Shown here: positions 57,165 to 64,000 of the stretch, piece by piece
Layout of the letters: each line of letters starts with the position of its first letter
How positions within the stretch are numbered: the first letter of the stretch is position 1
Origin: Polynucleobacter finlandensis
GTDB lineage: Bacteria; Pseudomonadota; Gammaproteobacteria; Burkholderiales; Burkholderiaceae
DNA length: 64,000 bases
Assembly (NCBI RefSeq): GCF_018881755.1
Contig: NZ_JACVPS010000015.1
Span: forward strand, 1 to 64,000
Reading direction: 5' to 3'
The notes under the pieces: generated by a model
What the model was told of the DNA's origin: nothing
What the model saw: only the letters and a program-made list of their open reading frames with translations
Databases searched by the model: none
Program-made: the position numbers and the translations under genes

Positions 57165-60018
57165 AAAAGAAAACACTTATCCCGTCAACCTACTAGATAC
57201 ATCCTTCCCAATGCGGGGCGATCTTGCTAAACGCGAACCGCAATGGGTCGCGCAATGGCAGAAACATAAACTGTACGAGAAGATTCGGGAAGCACATGCC
57301 AATCAACCGAAGTTCATCTTGCATGATGGCCCTCCTTATGCGAACGGTGATATTCATATTGGCCACGCTGTTAACAAGATTCTGAAAGACATGATCGTGA
57401 AGTCCCGTTGGCTCATGGGCTTCGACTCCGTATATGTTCCTGGCTGGGACTGTCATGGCATGCCCATTGAGATTCAGATTGAAAAACAGTTTGGTAAAAA
57501 TTTACCCACTGCAGAAGTTCAATCCAAAGCACGAGCCTATGCGCAGGTTCAGGTAGATAAGCAAAAGATTGACTTTGAGCGTCTGGGCGTTCTAGGCGAC
57601 TGGAATAACCCTTACCTCACCATGAGTTACCGTAACGAAGCTGATGAGATTCGTGCATTAGGCAAGATTTGGGAAAAGGGTTATGTCTTCCGTGGTTTAA
57701 AACCAGTGAACTGGTGTTTTGATTGCGGCTCAGCACTTGCCGAAGCTGAAGTCGAATACCAAGACAAAACCGATCCAACTGTTGACGTTGGCTTTGCATT
57801 CGATGATGCACAACGCCCTCAACTTGCTAAAGTATTTGGACTATCCGAACTTCCTAATAAGCCTGGTCAGATTGTGATTTGGACCACAACGCCTTGGACC
57901 ATTCCTGCTAACCAAGCAATGAATGTTCATCCAGAGCTCACTTACGCATTAGTGGATACCGGTGACAAGCTTCTCATCCTCGCTCAAGATCGCGTTGAGA
58001 CTTGCCTCCAAGACTACGGTCTCGAAGGTAAAGTGATTGCGACTTGCTTGGGTAGTGCATTAGAAAATATTTCTTTCTGGCATCCATTGGCAAATCTGCA
58101 TGAAGGCTACCGTCGCCTCTCGCCTATCTACACAGCCGAGTATGTGACATTGGATACTGGTACCGGTATTGTTCACTCCGCTCCAGCCTATGGCGAGGAG
58201 GATTTTAAGTCCTGCAAGGCGCATCAACTAGCTGATAAGGATATTCTGAATCCAGTCATGGGTAATGGTGTCTACGCATCTTGGTTGCCGCTCTTTGCCA
58301 ATGAGTACATCTGGAAAGCCAATCCGAAGATTGTGGAAGCCATGCGTGAAGCTGGCAGCCTGCTCAGAGATAAAACGTATACCCACTCGTATATGCATTG
58401 CTGGCGCCACAAGTCACCGATTATTTATCGCGCTACCTCACAGTGGTTTGCGAGCATGGATAAGAAGCCATCTGATGGCAATCCAAGCCTGCGCGAAACT
58501 GCCTTAGCAGGCATTGAGAACACCGAGTTCTTCCCAGCTTGGGGTAAGCAGCGTTTGCACAGCATGATTGCCAATCGTCCTGACTGGACCTTGTCACGTC
58601 AACGTCAATGGGGCGTCCCGATGGCTTTCTTTGTTCACAAGGAAAGTGGCGAGCCACATCCACGCACTGTTGAGTTACTGGAAGAAATTGCCAAGCGTGT
58701 TGAGAAAGACGGTATCGAGGCGTGGCAAAAATTAGAAGTTGCAGAACTGCTCGGTGCCGAAGCAGGCCAATATGAAAAAAATCGCGATACCTTAGACGTT
58801 TGGTTCGACTCTGGCACCACTCATTGGCATGTCATTCGCGGTTCGCATCGCAATGAGCTCTTGACTGCTGAAGCACAAACTCCAAACGGTCGTTTTGCAG
58901 ATCTATACCTGGAAGGTTCTGACCAGCATCGCGGCTGGTTCCACTCCTCCCTATTAACTGGCGCCATGCTTGATGGCAAGCCACCTTATAAAGCGCTCTT
59001 AACGCACGGCTTTACTGTCGATGGTCAAGGCCGCAAGATGAGTAAGTCTGTGGGTAATGTGATTGCGCCACAACAGGTTGCCGACAAACTAGGCGCAGAG
59101 ATTATTCGCCTGTGGGTTGCTTCAACTGATTACTCGGGTGAGATGACCATCTCCGATGAGATTCTTAAACGGGTTACCGAAAGTTATCGCCGTATTCGCA
59201 ATACCTTGCGTTTCTTATTGGCCAACCTTTCTGACTTTGATCCAAGCAAGCATGCCATGCCCGCAGATCAATGGCTAGAAATCGATCGCTACGCTGTCGC
59301 TTTAGCAAATCAACTGCAAACCGATGTGCAAGCCCATTACAAAGCTTATGAGTTTCAACCAGCAGTGTCACGCATGCTGAGCTTCTGCTCTGAAGATTTG
59401 GGTGGCTTTTATTTAGACATCCTCAAAGATCGCCTGTATACCAGCGCTCCAGACTCAGCAGATCGTCGTGCCGCACAGAATGCTCTCTTTCATATCACTC
59501 GCAATCTGCTCAAGTGGCTAGCTCCCTTCCTCTCCTTTACGGCAGAAGAAGCATGGCAGTCACTTCCACATGGGTCTGGTGAGAAAGTACAAGAATCGAT
59601 CTTCATGGAAGAATTCGGCGCCTTCCCAGAAATTGCCCAAGCAGTTGAATTACTTGCTAAGTGGAATCGCATCCGTGAGATTCGCTCTGAAGTGACCAAG
59701 GCCATTGAGATTGAGCGTGAGGCTGGCAATGTCGGCTCATCACTCCAGGCTGAACTGACTATTAAAGTGAGTGATATTGACTTTGCAATCCTCCATTCAC
59801 TGGAAGATGACTTACGCTTTGTCACGATCACCTCTAGCGCGAACATTGAGTTAAGTAACGGTGGTTTAGAGGTTCTAGTTCGAAGCAGCCAATACAAAAA
59901 ATGTGGTCGCTGTTGGCATCACACCGAGGATGTCGGTAGTAATGCTGAACATCCAGAGTTGTGCGGTCGCTGCATCATCAATCTGTTTGGTAGCGGCGAA
60001 CACCGTTTGTTTGCATAA
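57157..60018 (+). CDS. ileS: Isoleucyl-tRNA synthetase
   Basis: 953 residues from ATG 57157 ([20 protein letters not shown]), overlapping ribF by 8 bp. Class [20 protein letters not shown] (near 55), CP1 editing domain (about 200-400), KMSKSVGN near 628, and a C-terminal zinc motif CGRCWHH ... CGRC (last 35 residues). It charges tRNA-Ile, including the lysidine-modified CAU tRNA proposed at 9265-9341. Confidence 0.97.
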   Translation: MSEKENTYPVNLLDTSFPMRGDLAKREPQWVAQWQKHKLYEKIREAHANQPKFILHDGPPYANGDIHIGHAVNKILKDMIVKSRWLMGFDSVYVPGWDCHGMPIEIQIEKQFGKNLPTAEVQSKARAYAQVQVDKQKIDFERLGVLGDWNNPYLTMSYRNEADEIRALGKIWEKGYVFRGLKPVNWCFDCGSALAEAEVEYQDKTDPTVDVGFAFDDAQRPQLAKVFGLSELPNKPGQIVIWTTTPWTIPANQAMNVHPELTYALVDTGDKLLILAQDRVETCLQDYGLEGKVIATCLGSALENISFWHPLANLHEGYRRLSPIYTAEYVTLDTGTGIVHSAPAYGEEDFKSCKAHQLADKDILNPVMGNGVYASWLPLFANEYIWKANPKIVEAMREAGSLLRDKTYTHSYMHCWRHKSPIIYRATSQWFASMDKKPSDGNPSLRETALAGIENTEFFPAWGKQRLHSMIANRPDWTLSRQRQWGVPMAFFVHKESGEPHPRTVELLEEIAKRVEKDGIEAWQKLEVAELLGAEAGQYEKNRDTLDVWFDSGTTHWHVIRGSHRNELLTAEAQTPNGRFADLYLEGSDQHRGWFHSSLLTGAMLDGKPPYKALLTHGFTVDGQGRKMSKSVGNVIAPQQVADKLGAEIIRLWVASTDYSGEMTISDEILKRVTESYRRIRNTLRFLLANLSDFDPSKHAMPADQWLEIDRYAVALANQLQTDVQAHYKAYEFQPAVSRMLSFCSEDLGGFYLDILKDRLYTSAPDSADRRAAQNALFHITRNLLKWLAPFLSFTAEEAWQSLPHGSGEKVQESIFMEEFGAFPEIAQAVELLAKWNRIREIRSEVTKAIEIEREAGNVGSSLQAELTIKVSDIDFAILHSLEDDLRFVTITSSANIELSNGGLEVLVRSSQYKKCGRCWHHTEDVGSNAEHPELCGRCIINLFGSGEHRLFA

Positions 60019-60041
60019 AAACTCAATCAATAAACCTCTTG

Positions 60042-60542
60042 ATGAATAAAGCTCAGAATCTACCATTACTGCGTTCCCTAGCAATAGCCACATTGGTACT
60101 ACTGCTGGACCAGCTTAGCAAATGGTCTGCACTAAGCAATCTCAAGCTGGGCATTCCGGAAGAAGTGTTGCCTTTTATGAATTGGTTACTCCTATTCAAT
60201 CCAGGGGCAGCGTTTTCTTTTCTGGCGCAGAGCTCTGGTTGGCAACGTTGGTTCTTCACCATTCTTGGTTTGGCAGCCTCCCTCTATATCCTTTGGCTGC
60301 TCCGCAAAAACCAGTCTGACAAAATGCTCTCGTGGGCCCTTAGCCTTATTTTGGGCGGTGCCCTTGGTAATGTTCTGGATCGCATCATGTATGGAGCGGT
60401 CGTGGATTTTATCGATCTACATTACGGCAACTGGCACTGGCCAGCCTTCAATATTGCCGATAGCGCGATCTGCATAGGCGCTACGCTCATTGTTTTTAGT
60501 GAATTACGTAAGTCATTTGGCAAATCCCCTCAATCCCATTAA
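60042..60542 (+). CDS. lspA: Lipoprotein signal peptidase II
   Basis: 166 residues from ATG 60042, four membrane helices. Catalytic aspartates in GNVLDRIMYGAVVDFID (near 107) and FNIADSAICIG (near 136), plus NPGAAFSFL near 53. It cleaves the signal of prolipoproteins such as LivK. 23 bp after ileS. Confidence 0.97.
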   Translation: MNKAQNLPLLRSLAIATLVLLLDQLSKWSALSNLKLGIPEEVLPFMNWLLLFNPGAAFSFLAQSSGWQRWFFTILGLAASLYILWLLRKNQSDKMLSWALSLILGGALGNVLDRIMYGAVVDFIDLHYGNWHWPAFNIADSAICIGATLIVFSELRKSFGKSPQSH

Positions 60543-60551
60543 GCTGACGCC

Positions 60552-61763
60552 ATGCAATCACTTTTGAACAAAAAAATCGTTCTCGGAATCTCCGGCGGCA
60601 TTGCGGCCTATAAGTCCGCAGAGCTCGCTCGCCTCTTAATGCAAGAAGGCGCATCCGTGCAAGTGGTGATGACCGAGGCAGCACAACAGTTTGTGACGCC
60701 AGTGACGATGCAAGCTCTCACTGGAAACCCGGTTTTCACGAGCCAATGGGATAGCAGTGTTGCCAATAATATGGCGCACATCGAGTTATCCAGAGCTGCA
60801 GATGCGATTCTGATTGCTCCTGCCAGCGCAGATCTGATGGCAAAACTTTCTCTCGGTCTGGCAGATGATTTATTGACTACGCTTTGCCTCGCAAGAGACT
60901 GCCCACTCCTGTTAGCGCCCGCGATGAATAAACAGATGTGGGAACATGCGGCCACACAAAGAAGTGTGACACGACTCACACAAGATAAGGTTGCATTGCT
61001 GGGTCCTGCTAGCGGTGCTCAAGCCTGCGGCGAGGTTGGTATGGGCAGAATGCTCGAGCCAGCAGAAATCACAGATCAATTGATTGCTTTTTTTCAGAAG
61101 AAACCATTAGCTGGTAAAAAAGTATTAATTACAGCAGGACCGACTTTCGAAGCAATCGATCCTGTGCGCGGCATTACCAATCGTAGCTCTGGCAAGATGG
61201 GCTTTGCGATTGCGAGAGCAGCTGTTGAGGCCGGCGCACAAGTATATTTGGTTGCGGGCCCCTGCGATCTCGAAACGCCTTTAGACGCAACTGGAATGAT
61301 TACCCGTACCAATGTCATGAGTGCAAAAGAAATGCATGCTGCCACGATGAGCGCTACCGATTGCGATATTTTCTTTGCTGTTGCAGCAGTGGCTGACTGG
61401 GGCATTGCCAAACCCGCTAAAGAAAAGATTAAGCGCCAAGGCAAACGAGCGCCAAACCTTGAATTTATTGCCAACCCAGACATTCTTCTGGATGTGGCAA
61501 AAACTGTAAAGACCACAGCTGGCAAGTCATACCCATACTGCGTTGGCTTTGCAGCTGAATCGACTGATCTTGAAAAACATGCCAATGAAAAACGTAAACG
61601 CAAAGGCATCCCAATGGTAGTTGGCAATATTGGCCCTGACACCTTTGGCAGCGACCTCAATCAGCTACTCATCATTGATGAGAGCGGCAGCAAGAAAATA
61701 GCGAAAGCAGAAAAACTCCAACTTGCCCGTCAACTCATTCAGTTGGTCGCCAAGAAGATTTAA
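60552..61763 (+). CDS. coaBC: Phosphopantothenoylcysteine decarboxylase/synthase (CoaBC)
   Basis: 403 residues. The flavin decarboxylase CoaC half (1-185) has [11 protein letters not shown] (15-25) and PAMNKQMW; the active Cys is in [10 protein letters not shown] (near 158). The synthetase CoaB half begins [19 protein letters not shown] (near 193). Two steps of coenzyme A synthesis. It lies 9 bp after lspA and ahead of dut, a conserved pair. Confidence 0.96.
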   Translation: MQSLLNKKIVLGISGGIAAYKSAELARLLMQEGASVQVVMTEAAQQFVTPVTMQALTGNPVFTSQWDSSVANNMAHIELSRAADAILIAPASADLMAKLSLGLADDLLTTLCLARDCPLLLAPAMNKQMWEHAATQRSVTRLTQDKVALLGPASGAQACGEVGMGRMLEPAEITDQLIAFFQKKPLAGKKVLITAGPTFEAIDPVRGITNRSSGKMGFAIARAAVEAGAQVYLVAGPCDLETPLDATGMITRTNVMSAKEMHAATMSATDCDIFFAVAAVADWGIAKPAKEKIKRQGKRAPNLEFIANPDILLDVAKTVKTTAGKSYPYCVGFAAESTDLEKHANEKRKRKGIPMVVGNIGPDTFGSDLNQLLIIDESGSKKIAKAEKLQLARQLIQLVAKKI

Positions 61764-61809
61764 ATCTGATTCGTTTCTTTTATTTACATTCCCAGTTTTA
61801 GGAAATCCC

Positions 61810-62259
61810 ATGCAATCCCTTCAAGTCAAAATTCTCGATGAACGTATGCGTGATCAGCTGCCCGCCTACGGAACGCCTGGCAGCGCTGGCTTAGATCTGC
61901 GTGCCTGCATTGATGAAACCATTGAGATTGCGCCTGGACAAACCATACTAGTGCCCACCGGCCTAGCAATCTTTGTAGAAGACCCACGCTACGCAGCCTT
62001 TATTCTGCCCCGCTCAGGCCTTGGTCATAAACATGGCATCGTCCTTGGCAACTTAGTGGGTTTGATTGATTCGGATTACCAAGGTCAGCTGATGGTGAGC
62101 ACCTGGAATCGTGGATCCACTCCATTCAAACTAGAGCCAATGGAGCGCCTAGCTCAGTTAGTAGTCATGCCGGTTCTACAAGTGCAACTCAAAGTGGTTG
62201 AAGAGTTCACTGAAAGCAGTCGTGGGGCTGGAGGCTTTGGAAGTACTGGCAGAGCCTAA
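61810..62259 (+). CDS. dut: Deoxyuridine triphosphate nucleotidohydrolase
   Basis: 149 residues from ATG 61810 (AGGAAAT upstream). All five dUTPase motifs are present, including GSAGLDLRA (near 23), [10 protein letters not shown] (near 70) and the terminal GGFGSTG. It removes dUTP and supplies dUMP. Follows coaBC by 46 bp. Confidence 0.97.
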   Translation: MQSLQVKILDERMRDQLPAYGTPGSAGLDLRACIDETIEIAPGQTILVPTGLAIFVEDPRYAAFILPRSGLGHKHGIVLGNLVGLIDSDYQGQLMVSTWNRGSTPFKLEPMERLAQLVVMPVLQVQLKVVEEFTESSRGAGGFGSTGRA

Positions 62260-62298
62260 AGCATGAATCAACAACGGTCGTAAACATCCTCAGGCAAC

Positions 62299-62324
62299 AA
62301 AAAGCCACTCGAAGGTGGCTTTTT
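62299..62324. terminator. Bidirectional terminator between dut and the H1-like gene
   Basis: Stem AAAAAGCCAC/GTGGCTTTTT (62299-62308 with 62315-62324), six-base loop TCGAAG, T-runs on both strands. It ends both converging transcripts. Confidence 0.88.
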
Positions 62325-62341
62325 GTTTATTCAAAGAACGA

Positions 62342-62575
62342 TTACTTCCGAATATGCGCATGCCGAGCGGCATCTTGCGACATACCAGCGCCCTTGCCTT
62401 CACGAGATTCTTTTTCAGCAGTAATTTCTTTGCGACGCTCTTTGCAAGAACCAGCGATCTCTTGCAGCGCTTTACGAGCACGCGCAGCTGAGGCTTTAAT
62501 ACCCTTTCCTTGAAACTTTTCATTTTCAGCTTTGTAGGCTTCAAAAGCATCCAGTAATTTATCGTGATGGGACAT
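62342..62575 (-). CDS. Small basic histone-H1-like protein (proposed)
   Basis: 77 residues, about 25% Lys plus Arg. The middle (EKFQGKGIKASAARARKALQ, residues about 19-38) followed by RRKEI has the KF..KG.K/N-A-RARK.L pattern that I associate with short Hc1-type bacterial histone-like proteins. No cysteine pair or other motif. AAGGAAAA is an ideal ribosome site. It lies 17 bp after clpA on the same strand and may be cotranscribed. DNA binding is inference; it may be a conserved protein of unknown function. Confidence 0.6.
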   Translation of the reverse strand: MSHHDKLLDAFEAYKAENEKFQGKGIKASAARARKALQEIAGSCKERRKEITAEKESREGKGAGMSQDAARHAHIRK

Positions 62576-62591
62576 ATATTTTCCTTATGTA

Positions 62592-64000
62592 TTAAATTTC
62601 TTCTGCAGGCGCTACGTCAGCCTTCAGTGCTTTTCTCGGTGCCACTGGTGCATCAAAATCCAACAGCACTTTGCCCTCAGCATCCACATCTACCGCAACA
62701 TGTCCGCCTTGAGCTAACTTGCCAAAGAGCAATTCATCAGCCAGCGCTTTACGAACCGTATCTTGAATAATCCGCTGCATTGGTCTTGCACCCATCAATG
62801 GATCAAAACCATGCTTGGCTAAGTGTGCTCGTAATGCTGGACTAAAGGTGGCGTCTACTTTCTTCTCATGTAGTTGCTCTTCTAGTTGCATTAAGAACTT
62901 ATCAACCACCCGCATGATGATGGTTTCATCTAGTGCCTTAAAGGAGACGATGGCATCTAAACGGTTACGGAACTCTGGCGTAAAGAATTTCTTAATATCG
63001 GCCATTTCATCACCAGTCTCACGAACATTGGTAAAGCCCATGGTAGATTTCTGCATCGCTTCAGCACCAGCATTGGTAGTCATGATGATGATGACATTGC
63101 GGAAGTCTGTCTTGCGGCCGTTGTTATCCGTTAAGGTGCCGTGATCCATGACCTGCAAGAGGATATTGAAAATATCCGGATGGGCTTTTTCAATTTCATC
63201 AAGCAAGAGCACACAATGAGGCTTCTTATTCACAGCTTCCGTTAAGAGGCCGCCTTGATCAAAGCCTACATAGCCAGGAGGCGCGCCAATCAATCGGCTC
63301 ACCGCATGACGCTCCATGTACTCCGACATATCAAAACGCAATAGTTCGATACCTAAGATGTACGCGAGTTGCTTAGCAACCTCAGTCTTCCCAACGCCCG
63401 TTGGGCCCGAAAATAGGAATGAGCCAATAGGTCTATCAATCTTGCCAAGGCCAGCACGCGTCATCTTGATGGCGCTAGCTAAGGCCTCGATGGCTGGATC
63501 TTGACCAAACACGACGCTACGGATATCGCGATCCAAGGTTTGCAACTTGCTTCGATCATCGACAGTGACTGATTGGGGTGGTATGCGCGCAATCTTTGCC
63601 ACGATCTCTTCAATCTCTGGACGTCCAATGGTTTTCTTCTGCTTGGACTTCGGCAAAATGCGCTGCGCTGCTCCGGCCTCATCAATCACATCAATTGCCT
63701 TATCTGGCAAATGGCGATCATTGATATACCGAGCAGAAAGTTCCGCAGCCGCGACTAAGGCTGCAGCCGCATACTTCACACTGTGATGTTCTTCAAAGCG
63801 AGACTTCAAGCCGCGCAAGATTTGCACTGTTTGATCAACGGTTGGCTCGACTACATCGACCTTCTGGAAGCGACGTGACAGTGCAGCGTCTTTTTCAAAG
63901 ATGCCACGGTATTCCGTAAAGGTGGTAGCACCAATACATTTGAGCTGACCATTTGATAAGGCAGGTTTGAGCAAATTGCTGGCATCCAAGGTCCCACCAG
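62592..64000 (-). CDS. clpA: ATP-dependent Clp protease ATPase ClpA (C-terminal part)
   Basis: The frame is open to the window end, so the N-terminus is missing; about 470 residues are seen. Contents: the end of the first AAA+ domain (CIGATTFTEYRGIFEKDAAL), the HLPDKAIDVIDEAGAA segment, the second Walker A (SGPTGVGKTEVAK), Walker B (VLLLDEIEKAHPDI) and the sensor region, ending with an Ala/Val-rich tail. It unfolds substrates for ClpP and works with ClpS. The order of features fits ClpA rather than ClpB (no middle coiled coil). Confidence 0.93.
   Translation of the reverse strand, partial: GGTLDASNLLKPALSNGQLKCIGATTFTEYRGIFEKDAALSRRFQKVDVVEPTVDQTVQILRGLKSRFEEHHSVKYAAAALVAAAELSARYINDRHLPDKAIDVIDEAGAAQRILPKSKQKKTIGRPEIEEIVAKIARIPPQSVTVDDRSKLQTLDRDIRSVVFGQDPAIEALASAIKMTRAGLGKIDRPIGSFLFSGPTGVGKTEVAKQLAYILGIELLRFDMSEYMERHAVSRLIGAPPGYVGFDQGGLLTEAVNKKPHCVLLLDEIEKAHPDIFNILLQVMDHGTLTDNNGRKTDFRNVIIIMTTNAGAEAMQKSTMGFTNVRETGDEMADIKKFFTPEFRNRLDAIVSFKALDETIIMRVVDKFLMQLEEQLHEKKVDATFSPALRAHLAKHGFDPLMGARPMQRIIQDTVRKALADELLFGKLAQGGHVAVDVDAEGKVLLDFDAPVAPRKALKADVAPAEEI

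Overview
The window looks like a piece of the chromosome of a betaproteobacterium of the Burkholderiaceae, most probably Polynucleobacter. This rests on gene order (rpsU-yqeY-dnaG-rpoD, ispH-fkpB, radC-rpmB-rpmG, polA-DUF2782-thrB-BPSS1780), the long Ala/Lys/Pro-rich front end of RpoD, Bug/TctC-type transport genes and the moderate G+C. No phage, CRISPR array or complete insertion sequence is visible. Taxonomy is inferred from recalled gene neighbourhoods, not from a search.

Region 1 (1-9.26 kb) is accessory. After the tail of a lactonase-like gene comes a one-direction block on the minus strand: a nitrate/sulfonate/pyrimidine-type ABC transporter (7.28-8.88 kb plus its binding protein), an amidase, a TauE/SafE permease, a TctC-type binding protein, an isopropylmalate/tartrate-type dehydrogenase and a Tat-exported amidohydrolase. 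The block lies just beyond the 3' end of a CAU-anticodon tRNA gene and is bracketed by two degenerate direct copies of a ~72 bp sequence (557-627 and 9158-9229).

Region 2 (9.26-26.6 kb) is core: the macromolecular-synthesis operon (rpsU, yqeY, dnaG, rpoD, then the tRNA), divergent tsaD, folE2, isoprenoid genes dxs-ispA with xseB, a Rieske oxygenase and sseA, a ZIP transporter with a dienelactone hydrolase, and polA.

Region 3 (26.6-45.2 kb) holds thrB and two small membrane or exported proteins, a UvrD-type helicase, valS-galU, alaS-tusA, tctBA, glnS, an epimerase-like oxidoreductase, a ferredoxin-reductase-like flavoprotein and an argD-type transaminase.

Region 4 (45.2-64 kb) holds the liv branched-chain amino-acid ABC operon, ispH-fkpB, radC, rpmBG, a fatty-acid desaturase, purN-rsmB, ribF-ileS-lspA-coaBC-dut, a small histone-H1-like protein and the C-terminal part of clpA.

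The most interesting recurring signal is regulatory. Several housekeeping genes (uvrD, valS, alaS, glnS, polA, fkpB, purN) have a -10-like hexamer only 6-9 nt before an ATG and no Shine-Dalgarno sequence, which predicts leaderless mRNAs. At three divergent pairs (uvrD/valS, polA/DUF2782, purN/ribF) the -10 elements of the two strands overlap; at uvrD/valS they form a perfect 10 bp palindrome.
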